Assembly (NCBI RefSeq): GCF_946479885.1
Contig: NZ_CAMLHM010000040.1
Span: 1 to 40,556 of the forward strand
Source of the DNA: an uncultured Devosia sp.
GTDB taxonomy: Bacteria; Pseudomonadota; Alphaproteobacteria; Rhizobiales; Devosiaceae
Direction: 5' to 3'
Length of the DNA stretch: 40,556 nt
The translations under genes and the position numbers were made by a program. The notes beneath the pieces are model-generated. The model did no database searches. It was not told the origin of the DNA and saw only the letters and a list, made by a program, of their open reading frames with translations. Of this stretch, positions 25,020-32,094 are shown in pieces (position 1 is the first letter of the stretch; the number at the start of each line of letters is the position of its first letter).

Positions 25020-26417
25020 GTGTTTCGATCCTTCTTCCCCGTCCCCAAGATTTTCTTCAGCTCCGCGGTCATCTGGATGCTGCTGACCACGCTGCTGTAT
25101 CAGTTCGCCGGCGACCCGGTGCGCTCGGTCATTAGCATCGACAGGTTCCTGGCGCCAGCCATCTGCGCGCCTGCCGAAACCCCCGCCGATCAGGCCACCG
25201 TGGCCGACGACGCCGTGGCCGATCCGACTGCCGGCGCCGCGGTCACCAATCCCAACGCTCCGGCGAGCACTGAAAGTGCAGCGCCGGCGGCACCCGCGTC
25301 GACAGCAACTGCCGCTTGCGTCGCCGAGGACACCAACTTCCTCAATGGAGGCCGCATCTGGGAATACTGGTACATATTCCTCTGCACCGTGGCCTTCTGC
25401 GCCTTCTGGTACGTCTACAAGCGCAACGAATGGTACTGGTGGTCGGTGGTGGGCAGTTCCGTCCTGTTCCTCTCGACCTATAGCCAGGTGCAGCTCAGCG
25501 CCTTTCTCAATGACTGGCAGGGCAGCTTCTTCGACGTCCTGCAACGCGCGCTGAGCGAGCCCGGCTCGGTTAGTCCCGAGGAGTACTGGCCTTACGTCGT
25601 CACCCTGATGCTGGTCCTGCTGCCCAACATCATTTTCCTGGTGCTGCTGGCCTTCTTCAACTCGCACTACGTGTTCCGCTGGCGCAAGGCGATGACGTCC
25701 TACTACATGGCCTATTGGCCATCGCTCCGCGGCACCGAAGGCGCGGCACAGCGCGTGCAGGAAGACACGATGCGCTTCGCCTCCATCGTGGAAGATCTCG
25801 GATCGAGCTTCATGAGTTCGCTCCTGACCCTGGTCGTCTTCCTGCCGATCCTGTGGAACCTGTCCCAGAGCGTCACCGAAGTGCCGATCTTCGGCGATGT
25901 CCCCGGCAGCCTCGTCTGGATTGCTCTTGTCGTCTCCGCCTTTGGTACCGCCCTGCTCTGGATCGTCGGCATAAGGCTGCCTGGCCTCAACTTCGAGAAC
26001 CAGAAGGTGGAAGCGGCACTGCGCAAGGAGCTCGTCTATGGCGAGGACGATCCGCAGCGTGCCGATCCGCCAACCTTCCGAATGCTCTTCGCCAATGTGC
26101 AGAAGAACTACTTCCGGCTCTACTTCCACTACACCTACTTCAACCTGGCGCGTTACGCTTACCTTCAGGTGGCCGGCTACGTGCCGCTGCTGACGCTGTC
26201 GCCGTCCATCCTGGCCGGCACGATCACGCTGGGTCTCTACCAACAGGTGCAGAACGCCTTCGGCGAAGTGGCCTCCTCGTTCCAGTTCTTCGCGCGGGCC
26301 TGGACCACCATCGTGGAACTGCAGTCGATCTACATGCGTCTCCATCGTTTCGAGAGCTACATCCCTCACGACCAGGAGCCGATCAAGGAAGACATCGGCG
26401 CGGCTGCGACGATCTAG
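25020..26417 (+). CDS. sbmA: SbmA/BacA-like peptide transporter with large periplasmic insert
   Basis: A 465-residue inner-membrane protein of the SbmA/BacA family, which imports proline-rich and cysteine-rich peptides and other antibiotics using the proton gradient; BacA is needed by rhizobia in symbiosis. Family blocks are intact: MFRSFFPVPKIFF, EGAAQRVQEDTMRFAS, RKELVYGEDDPQRADPP, KNYFRLYFHYTYFNLARYAY, and WTTIVELQSIYMRLHRFE. Compared with the about 406-residue Escherichia coli protein, there are some 55 extra residues (about 50-105) between helices 1 and 2, rich in Ala, Thr, Pro and Asp and bounded by Cys49 and Cys100. The start is GTG, seven bases after AGGAG (25008-25012). Confidence 0.92.
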   Translation: MFRSFFPVPKIFFSSAVIWMLLTTLLYQFAGDPVRSVISIDRFLAPAICAPAETPADQATVADDAVADPTAGAAVTNPNAPASTESAAPAAPASTATAACVAEDTNFLNGGRIWEYWYIFLCTVAFCAFWYVYKRNEWYWWSVVGSSVLFLSTYSQVQLSAFLNDWQGSFFDVLQRALSEPGSVSPEEYWPYVVTLMLVLLPNIIFLVLLAFFNSHYVFRWRKAMTSYYMAYWPSLRGTEGAAQRVQEDTMRFASIVEDLGSSFMSSLLTLVVFLPILWNLSQSVTEVPIFGDVPGSLVWIALVVSAFGTALLWIVGIRLPGLNFENQKVEAALRKELVYGEDDPQRADPPTFRMLFANVQKNYFRLYFHYTYFNLARYAYLQVAGYVPLLTLSPSILAGTITLGLYQQVQNAFGEVASSFQFFARAWTTIVELQSIYMRLHRFESYIPHDQEPIKEDIGAAATI

Positions 26418-26429
26418 GTCGCGCAATGA

Positions 26430-26459
26430 AGGATGAGGTCTCTTAACAGACCTCATCCT
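26430..26459 (+). terminator. Hairpin after the SbmA/BacA gene
   Basis: AGGATGAGGTC (26430-26440) and GACCTCATCCT (26449-26459) are a perfect 11-bp inverted repeat around TCTTAACA. The right arm is also the left arm of the twin palindromic repeat that follows, so the repeat seems to have supplied the terminator-like hairpin. Confidence 0.5.
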
Positions 26460-26534
26460 GAGCCTGTCGAAGGACGAGGTCGTGGCAGCATCGGCGTACC
26501 CGACCTCGTGGTTCGACAAGCTCACCATGAGGTC
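26449..26534. repeat. Twin palindromic repeat, copy 2
   Basis: Units 26449-26481 and 26502-26534 are separated by 20 bases. They match copy 1 (20943-21033) in design: GACCTC...GAGGTC stems and loops TGAGCCTGTCGAA and TTCGACAAGCTCA. The inner stem bases are exchanged relative to copy 1 (CC/GG where copy 1 has GG/CC, and the reverse), so each unit keeps its pairing. Confidence 0.8.
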
Positions 26535-26549
26535 TCACAGCACAAACAA

Positions 26550-26577
26550 AAAGGGCCGCCCTCTCGGGCGGCCCTTT
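26550..26577 (-). terminator. Intrinsic terminator after rpsD
   Basis: AAAGGGCCGCC (26550-26560) and GGCGGCCCTTT (26567-26577) form a perfect 11-bp stem with a six-base loop; on the minus strand it is followed by a run TTTTTGTTTGT. It lies 23 bases past the rpsD stop. Confidence 0.85.
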
Positions 26578-26600
26578 CCAATTCCGATATCCGACTTCGC

Positions 26601-27218
26601 TTAGCGCGAGTAGAATTCGACGACCAGGTTCGGTTCCATCTGGACCGGGTATGGCACGTCGCTGAGACCCGGGACGCGGGCGAAGGTGGCAACCATCTTG
26701 TTGTGGTCGACTTCGACATAGTCCGGCACGTCGCGCTCGGCCAGCTGGGTGGCTTCGATCAGCACGGTGAGCTGCTTGGAGCGCTCGCGCACTTCGATCT
26801 TGTCGCCAACCTTGACCTGGTAGGACGGAATGTTGACGCGCTTGCCATTTACCAGGATGTGGCCATGGGAAACGAACTGGCGGGCGGCGAACACGGTGGC
26901 AACGAACTTGGCGCGGTAGACGATCGCGTCCAGACGGCTCTCGAGCAGGCCGATCAGGTTCTCGCCGGTGTCGCCCTTGACGCGCGCAGCTTCGGTGTAG
27001 AGGCGCTTGAACGCCTTTTCAGTGACCGAACCGTAATAGCCCTTGAGCTTCTGCTTGGCGCGGAGCTGCAGACCGTAGTCCGAGAGCTTGCCCTTGCGGC
27101 GCTGGCCATGCTGGCCGGGGCCATAGGCGCGTGCGTTGAGCGGGGACTTCGGACGGCCCCAGATATTTTCGCCAAGACGGCGATCGATCTTGTACTTGAC
27201 TGAATGACGCTTCGACAT
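26601..27218 (-). CDS. rpsD: 30S ribosomal protein S4
   Basis: A 205-residue S4, a primary 16S rRNA binder that organises the 5' domain of the small subunit. The N-terminus [20 protein letters not shown] is the alphaproteobacterial form, without the zinc-binding cysteines of some S4 proteins. The S4 RNA-binding domain follows ([20 protein letters not shown], then [21 protein letters not shown], about 93-133). The start at 27218 is fixed by the family sequence. It is a single-gene unit with a promoter at 27371-27399, a structured leader and a strong terminator. S4 regulates its own synthesis in other bacteria through leader RNA, so the folded leader here may serve the same end. Confidence 0.97.
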   Translation of the reverse strand: MSKRHSVKYKIDRRLGENIWGRPKSPLNARAYGPGQHGQRRKGKLSDYGLQLRAKQKLKGYYGSVTEKAFKRLYTEAARVKGDTGENLIGLLESRLDAIVYRAKFVATVFAARQFVSHGHILVNGKRVNIPSYQVKVGDKIEVRERSKQLTVLIEATQLAERDVPDYVEVDHNKMVATFARVPGLSDVPYPVQMEPNLVVEFYSR

Positions 27219-27283
27219 CGCGTATCCTTCTTTGGCGCATGGCCGGAGCCAAGCGCGAGTTGAAATGGATCGCGCCCTCCTCT

Positions 27284-27301
27284 GCCGCCCTTGCGGGTGG
27301 C
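27284..27301 (-). other. GNRA-capped hairpin in the rpsD leader
   Basis: In the leader RNA, GCCACCC-GCAA-GGGCGGC folds into a 7-bp stem with one A-C mismatch and a GCAA tetraloop, about 65 bases before the rpsD start. Confidence 0.45.
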
Positions 27302-27337
27302 CGACAGATCCCAAATAGACAGGAGATCCCGGGTGCG

Positions 27338-27363
27338 CCTATGAGCCCTTGGGCTCCGATAGG
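27338..27363 (-). other. 5' stem-loop of the rpsD leader
   Basis: Leader RNA: CCTAT-CG-GAGCCC-AA-GGGCTC-ATAGG. The inner perfect 6-bp stem (27343-27356) and the outer 5-bp stem (27338-27342 with 27359-27363) stack into one hairpin right after the predicted transcription start. GCGCCTATG (27335-27343) could instead pair with CATAGGCGC (27381-27389), but the latter lies inside the promoter. Confidence 0.5.
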
Positions 27364-27370
27364 TAGCGGC

Positions 27371-27399
27371 CTCTTAAAGCCATAGGCGCGCGGCGTCAA
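27371..27399 (-). promoter_or_regulatory. rpsD promoter
   Basis: On the minus strand TTGACG (27399-27394), a 17-base spacer and TAAGAG (27376-27371). The -35 is near consensus with ideal spacing, as expected for a growth-related ribosomal protein gene. The predicted start near 27364 leaves a leader of about 145 bases. Confidence 0.6.
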
Positions 27400-27418
27400 G
27401 CGCAACGACGCCGGCCGG

Positions 27419-27721
27419 TTACAAGCCGGGGGCGCGAATGCTCGCCATCCATGGATGCAAGCGATATTGCATGAGCCCGGAGCTGACCACTGGATCACCT
27501 GCGGCGAAGCGTTCGGCCTCGGCGATGTCGCCCGTCGTCAATATGCCCACGCCATAGACGCCATCCAGTGTCGGCCCGGCTACCATCAGACCACCGCTGG
27601 CCGCCGCGGCCTCCAGATAGGCCCGGTGCTTGCCCATGATGGCCATCTCGTCGGGCGTCGCATCCCGGAGAAAGGTTGGACGCGGCGGGGTCAGAAGATA
27701 GAGGAAGTTGGTGGGCTGCAT
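27419..27721 (-). CDS. YciI-like protein
   Basis: A 100-residue protein with the small ferredoxin-like YCII fold. The start is MQPTNFLYLLTPPRPTFLRD, the conserved His is in MGKHRAYLEAAAASG (about residue 31), and the end GDPVVSSGLMQYRLHPW is typical. YciI proteins are proposed small enzymes or ligand-binding partners without a settled function. The ATG at 27721 fits the family; the frame is open nine codons further to 27748. It lies 34 bases after the MFS gene on the same strand, so cotranscription is likely. Confidence 0.8.
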   Translation of the reverse strand: MQPTNFLYLLTPPRPTFLRDATPDEMAIMGKHRAYLEAAAASGGLMVAGPTLDGVYGVGILTTGDIAEAERFAAGDPVVSSGLMQYRLHPWMASIRAPGL

Positions 27722-27755
27722 GGCAAGGTCCGATGAACGCCAACGCACTGTGCCG

Positions 27756-28994
27756 TCAGGCCATCTTCTTGTCGAGTGTCCGCTGATCGCGAAGACCGGG
27801 GAAAAGCTGGCTCCAGATCACCGCCACCGCGATGGCACCGATGCCCCCGATGGCCACCGCGGCGACCGGCCCGATGAAATGGGCGACCGTTCCGGCCCGG
27901 AACTCACCCAGCTCGTTGGACGCGCCGATGAACACGGAGTTCACCGCGTTGACCCGGCCGCGCACCTCTTCGGGCGTCCACAGCTGCATGATCGTTTCGC
28001 GAATGGTGACACTGACCATGTCGGACGCCCCGACCAGCGCCAGCGCGGGAATCGAAATCCACACGGTCGTCGAGAGACCGAAGACCAAGGTGAATAACCC
28101 AAACAGCCCGACAAACAGGAACAGCAGCTTGCCGGCATGGTCGCGGATGGGAAAGCGGGTGAGGAACAGCGCCATGACGATGGCGCCGATACCCGGGGCC
28201 GCACGCAACAGGCCGAGTTCCTGCGGGCCGGCATGCAGAATGTCCTTGGTATAGACCGGCAGCAGCGCCACGGCGCCGCCCATCAGCACGGCGAACATGT
28301 CCAGCGAAATGGCGCCCAGCACCACCTTGTTGGAAAAAATGTACCGGAAGCCGCCGAAAATCGTCTCGAGGCTGGTCGCCTGATGCGATTCGCGCTGCGC
28401 CGGCTTGGGTATCAGCAGGACGCAGACCACGGCGATGATCAACAGGACAGCGCCGGTGCCGAAGGCCACCGTGGGCGCGATGCCATAGAGCAGGCCACCA
28501 GCGGCCGGTCCCATGATCGAGGCAAATTGCCAGGCCGAGGCGTTGACGGTGATGGCGTTGCTGAGGGCCTCCGGCGGCACCAGGTTGGGCGCTAGCGACT
28601 GCGCGGCGGGCCCCCAGAACGCCCTTGCCGTGCCAAGCACGATCAGTATGCCGAAAATCGGCCAGACCTCATGGGCCTGGGCCGAGACGAAGGCGAGGAA
28701 GCCCAGCGCACAGATCAGCTCTATCGACAAGCAGACGGCCATGATCACGCGACGATTGAAACGGTCGGCGGTCAGCCCCGTAACGAGGATGAGCAGCAGG
28801 GCCGGCAGGAAAAGGCAAAGACCCACCAGACCGAGGAGGAACACATTCCCGGTGACGTCGTAAATCTGCCAGGCAATCGACACCGACATGATCTGGACGG
28901 CAAAGCTGACCAGCAGCGTGGTCAGCCAGAAAAAGCGGAAGCCCTTGTAGCTGAAGGCAAGCCGGGAGGGGTCTGCGGGAGAAGCTGTGCTCAT
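27756..28994 (-). CDS. MFS transporter, EntS-like exporter type
   Basis: A 412-residue twelve-helix major facilitator. SVSIAWQIYDVTGNVFLLGLVG in helix 1-2 and GLTADRFNRRVIMAVC (motif A) are the marks of the EntS/MFS_3 group, which exports siderophores, macrolides and similar compounds. WTPEEVRGRVNAVNSVFIG near residue 335 is the second family signature. No siderophore genes are near, so substrate is open. It starts 73 bases after the trmJ gene on the same strand; a TTGACG box lies in that spacer, but without a good -10 partner. Confidence 0.87.
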   Translation of the reverse strand: MSTASPADPSRLAFSYKGFRFFWLTTLLVSFAVQIMSVSIAWQIYDVTGNVFLLGLVGLCLFLPALLLILVTGLTADRFNRRVIMAVCLSIELICALGFLAFVSAQAHEVWPIFGILIVLGTARAFWGPAAQSLAPNLVPPEALSNAITVNASAWQFASIMGPAAGGLLYGIAPTVAFGTGAVLLIIAVVCVLLIPKPAQRESHQATSLETIFGGFRYIFSNKVVLGAISLDMFAVLMGGAVALLPVYTKDILHAGPQELGLLRAAPGIGAIVMALFLTRFPIRDHAGKLLFLFVGLFGLFTLVFGLSTTVWISIPALALVGASDMVSVTIRETIMQLWTPEEVRGRVNAVNSVFIGASNELGEFRAGTVAHFIGPVAAVAIGGIGAIAVAVIWSQLFPGLRDQRTLDKKMA

Positions 28995-29067
28995 GCAACG
29001 GGAGTGCCATGGCGCTGACGCACAGTCAAAGCCGAATTGGCGTCAAACCGTTCCGGTTGAACGATTC

Positions 29068-29871
29068 TCAGTCGGCTTTCGAGGCCGGCTTCTGCCGGTT
29101 CGGATTGGGCCTCTCGTGCCGGCGGTCAATCGACGAGATCACGCCACGCAATGTGCGGATCTCCTGGCTGGTGAACTTGCCCCGCTCCAGCATGGTGCGC
29201 AGGTTATTGATGACAGTCGGACGCTTGTCGGGTGCGGTGAAGAAGCCCGAGCCGTCCAAGGTGGCTTCGAGGTGACTGAACAGACCAATCAGTTCCTCAC
29301 GCGGCGCCACCTCGGCCATGGCATCGCTGAAGGGCAGCTTGGTGCCCAAAGCGCTGTGCCGGCGCCACTCATAGGCCATCAGCAGCACCGCCTGAGCAAT
29401 GTTGAGCGAGGCGAAGGCAGGCTCGACCGGCAGGGTGACGATCGTGTCGGCCAGGGCCACCTCTTCGTTGAGCAGGCCCCACTTCTCGCGCCCGAACAGC
29501 AGGCCGACACCCTTGCCGAGACCAACCTGAGCCGCCATCCGCTCCGCCGCCTCGTCCGGACCGATGACTTCCTTCTGCATGTCGCGTGAGCGCGCGGTGG
29601 TAGCAAGCACCAGGGTCAGGTCGGCGATAGCCGCCTCGAGGGTGTCGAACACACGAACCCGTTCGATGACGTGATCGGCCCGCGAGGCCGCAGCCACCGC
29701 CTTCTCATTGGGCCAGCCGTCGCGCGGACGCACCAGGCGCAGGTCCCAAAGGCCGAAATTGGCCATGGCGCGCGCAGCAGTGCCGATGTTTTCGCCCAGC
29801 TGCGGCTCGCACAAGATCACCGCCGGAGACGGCAGCAGTTCTATTTTGATGGAAGTGTCAGTCCCGGCCAT
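29068..29871 (-). CDS. trmJ: tRNA (cytidine/uridine-2'-O-)-methyltransferase TrmJ-like
   Basis: A 267-residue SPOUT methyltransferase. The knot motifs are present: motif 1 AVILCEPQLGENIGTAARAM (about 16-35), motif 2 GVGLLFGREKWGLLNEE (about 122-138), motif 3 ASLNIAQAVLLMAYEW (about 156-171). The C-terminal helical extension after residue 180 fits TrmJ, which methylates the ribose at position 32 of tRNA. That residue is also near the site thiolated by TtcA (23992-24852), so two position-32 enzymes are encoded about 4 kb apart. ATG 29871 is chosen; TTG 29880 is an alternative. The end KPASKAD is short and charged. Confidence 0.88.
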   Translation of the reverse strand: MAGTDTSIKIELLPSPAVILCEPQLGENIGTAARAMANFGLWDLRLVRPRDGWPNEKAVAAASRADHVIERVRVFDTLEAAIADLTLVLATTARSRDMQKEVIGPDEAAERMAAQVGLGKGVGLLFGREKWGLLNEEVALADTIVTLPVEPAFASLNIAQAVLLMAYEWRRHSALGTKLPFSDAMAEVAPREELIGLFSHLEATLDGSGFFTAPDKRPTVINNLRTMLERGKFTSQEIRTLRGVISSIDRRHERPNPNRQKPASKAD

Positions 29872-29928
29872 GGCGCCCAATCCAGTAAGATCAGGCGCTC
29901 ATACCCGGTTTTGCGCCCAGAGGGCAAT

Positions 29929-30525
29929 TCAGGCGACACGGTGCCGTGGCGGCAGGTCGCTCACCTTGGCGGACCGCTGCCATTCGCGATCAAGAATGGC
30001 GAAATGCAGTTCCTCGTCCCACTCGCCCTGAAACAGGGCATGCTCGCGATAATGGGCCTCAAGCCGCATGCCCAGCTGCTGCATCAGCTTGATGGAGTGA
30101 TGGTTGCGGCCATCGCTGCGCACGAACAGGCGGTGAATGCGGAAATGATCGAAGGCCAGGTCGAACATGGCGCCGATCGCTTCCCGGCAATAGCCCTGCC
30201 CTGCGAAGGCCGGATTGATGCAGAAACGCACCTCGCCCTGCCCGGCCGTGGCATCTGACCAATGCAGCGACACATGGCCGATGAGCCGCTTGTCACCCTT
30301 TCGGACCACAGCCAGCGTCAGAGTGTCACCAGGGCGCTGCAGGCTCACATGGCTGCGCATAATGTTGAGGGCGCCAGCCACCTCCGTCACGTCGCGCGTG
30401 CGACTGAAAACGTAGCGCTGCACGGACGGCAGAGCATGATAAGCGGCCAGCGCGTCCAGGTCGCCGCGCTCAAAGGTCCGCAAGCTGAGCCTATCCGTCT
30501 CAATGGGCAGTGACAGTGACGACAT
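29929..30525 (-). CDS. GNAT acetyltransferase, RimJ/RimL type (paralogue A)
   Basis: A 198-residue GNAT of the RimJ/RimL type: IETDRLSLRTFERGDLDALA at the start, the acetyl-CoA loop INPAFAGQGYCREAIGAM (about 106-123), and the end QLGMRLEAHYREHALFQGEW. These enzymes acetylate ribosomal protein N-termini or small molecules. The ATG at 30525 has AGGGGAG eight bases upstream; the frame is open to 30942 only as an antisense shadow. A close relative lies 115 bases upstream on the same strand. The two share order and motifs, pointing to an old tandem duplication. Confidence 0.87.
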   Translation of the reverse strand: MSSLSLPIETDRLSLRTFERGDLDALAAYHALPSVQRYVFSRTRDVTEVAGALNIMRSHVSLQRPGDTLTLAVVRKGDKRLIGHVSLHWSDATAGQGEVRFCINPAFAGQGYCREAIGAMFDLAFDHFRIHRLFVRSDGRNHHSIKLMQQLGMRLEAHYREHALFQGEWDEELHFAILDREWQRSAKVSDLPPRHRVA

Positions 30526-30640
30526 GAATTGTGCTCCCCTGAACCAGAACTGGTCTAGCCCCACAACGTCACCGGATTTCGGGAAGTTCCTGCGCTCGCT
30601 TGAAATATCCTTCCCTCGATAGCGGTAGTTTTTTTCGAAT

Positions 30641-31222
30641 TCAGATCGACTTCTGTTCGGCCCGCAATGCCCGCCATTCCTGCCACAACAGCGCGTAGAT
30701 AAACTCTTCATCCCATTGGCTTTTGAACAACGCATGCTCGCGGAAATGCGCCTCCCGCCGCATGCCCAGCCGCTCCATGAGCCGCCACGAGGCTTCGTTG
30801 CGTACGTCGCAACGCGCGGCGACCCGGTGGATGTCGCCGGGCCCGAATGCCAGATCGAGAATGGCGTTGGCCGCCTCGGTTGCGTAGCCCTTCCCGTGGT
30901 ATTGCGGATCAAAGATCCAGCCGGCCTCTCCCTGCCGTGCATCGACGCTGCGCCAGATCAGCGAAACTTCGCCGATGAGGGCGCCGTTCTCGGCCAGTTC
31001 AACCGCCAGAATGATCTTGTCACCTTCGGCTTCGAGCGCCACTTGGCTTATCCGCTGTTGCACCGCCAGGGCACATTCTTCCCGGCTCAGGGGAACATCG
31101 AACAGGTAGCGCGCCACATCCTCCCGGCGCCGATAGGCAAAGACGGCGTCGACGTCTCCCCGGTTAAAGGGACGCAGTACGAGCCGGTCAGTACGGATCG
31201 GATAGTCGGGATAGAGCGCCAT
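30641..31222 (-). CDS. GNAT acetyltransferase, RimJ/RimL type (paralogue B)
   Basis: A 193-residue RimJ/RimL-type GNAT, related to the gene at 29929-30525. It has IRTDRLVLRPFNRGDVDAVF at the start, the loop FDPQYHGKGYATEAANAI (about 115-132), and the end RLGMRREAHFREHALFKSQW, which matches paralogue A at most positions. The ATG at 31222 is preceded by GGAGG five bases upstream. The frame continues upstream to 31555 with no family sequence. Substrate unknown. It diverges from the GFA-TfoX pair across 93 bases. Confidence 0.87.
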   Translation of the reverse strand: MALYPDYPIRTDRLVLRPFNRGDVDAVFAYRRREDVARYLFDVPLSREECALAVQQRISQVALEAEGDKIILAVELAENGALIGEVSLIWRSVDARQGEAGWIFDPQYHGKGYATEAANAILDLAFGPGDIHRVAARCDVRNEASWRLMERLGMRREAHFREHALFKSQWDEEFIYALLWQEWRALRAEQKSI

Positions 31223-31315
31223 GCCGCCTCCGGTGAGCGGCGCACTGTCGCCAGTGTGACGCACAAAGGCAAGTCGGCCCTTGCCGGGGTGGAAACAGCG
31301 TGCCAGCCTCGCCCC

Positions 31316-31759
31316 ATGAGCAGCATGAACCGCCCAACCATTGCAGTCACGGCGCGATGCGCCTGTGGCCGCGTCGAAATGTCGGTTCGCGGGCCGGTTC
31401 TGTCCATGCTGATGTGTTCGTGCCTCGACTGCCAGCGCGCTACCGGCTCGGGCCATGCCAGCGTGGCCCTTGTCTCCGCCGACGCGCTCTTCCTGGTCGG
31501 AAACGCAAAATCCTTTGATAGGCCAAGTGATTCGGGCGCGACCTTCACGCGGCACTTCTGCCCTGATTGCGGGACGCCGCTTTATGGCCGGTCATCGCGG
31601 GCGCCCGACGTGCGGATGATTCCCGTGGGCTTCTTTGCGGGCCAGAATGACTGGTTCGCGCCCAATCAGCTGATCTTTGCGCGCAGTCAGCAGGCCTGGG
31701 ACCTGGTCGCCGATCACCTGCCCCGGCACGACACCTACCGGCAGGGAACCGGGCGATGA
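31316..31759 (+). CDS. GFA (glutathione-dependent formaldehyde-activating) family protein
   Basis: A 147-residue zinc protein of the GFA/CENP-V family. The cysteine ligands are visible: Cys15 and Cys17 in ARCACGRV, Cys34, Cys36 and Cys39 in CSCLDCQRATG, and Cys82 and Cys85 in FCPDCGTPLYG, with the usual GSGHASVALV between. The founding member speeds the reaction of formaldehyde with glutathione, but most relatives are uncharacterised. The ATG at 31316 fits the family. Its stop overlaps the TfoX-like start (ATGA). Confidence 0.87.
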   Translation: MSSMNRPTIAVTARCACGRVEMSVRGPVLSMLMCSCLDCQRATGSGHASVALVSADALFLVGNAKSFDRPSDSGATFTRHFCPDCGTPLYGRSSRAPDVRMIPVGFFAGQNDWFAPNQLIFARSQQAWDLVADHLPRHDTYRQGTGR

Positions 31760-32091
31760 GCCTGGCCTCCGAGGAACTGTCCGACCGCATCCGCAGCCAT
31801 CTTGGCGCGCTTCCTCGCATCACCCAGCAGAAGATGTTCGGTGGCCGCTGCTTCATGCTCGATGGCAACATGCTGGTCGGCCCCACGAAAGACGGCGGCA
31901 TGCTGGTGCGCGTCGGCAAGGATCGCTACCAGCATGCCCTGGCTTTGCCGGGCGCCCGACCGATGACCATGGGCGCCCGCACCATGTCGGGCTTCATTGA
32001 AGTGACCGGCGACGTGCTGGAAGACGACGACGTTCTGCTCGACTGGATCGAACTGGCCCGCAGCTTCGTCGCCACCCTGCCGGCTAAGTAG
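31756..32091 (+). CDS. TfoX N-terminal domain protein
   Basis: A 111-residue protein of the TfoX/Sxy N-terminal domain type. The conserved core is QQKMFGGRCFMLDGNMLVG (about 24-42), then MLVRVGKDRY and FIEVTGDVLEDDDVLLDWI. The C-terminal helical domain of full-length competence regulators is absent, as in most alphaproteobacterial members, so a competence role should not be assumed. It is coupled to the GFA gene. Its stop lies three bases from the stop of the FabF gene on the other strand, with no terminator between. Confidence 0.85.
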   Translation: MSLASEELSDRIRSHLGALPRITQQKMFGGRCFMLDGNMLVGPTKDGGMLVRVGKDRYQHALALPGARPMTMGARTMSGFIEVTGDVLEDDDVLLDWIELARSFVATLPAK

Positions 32092-32094
32092 CAA

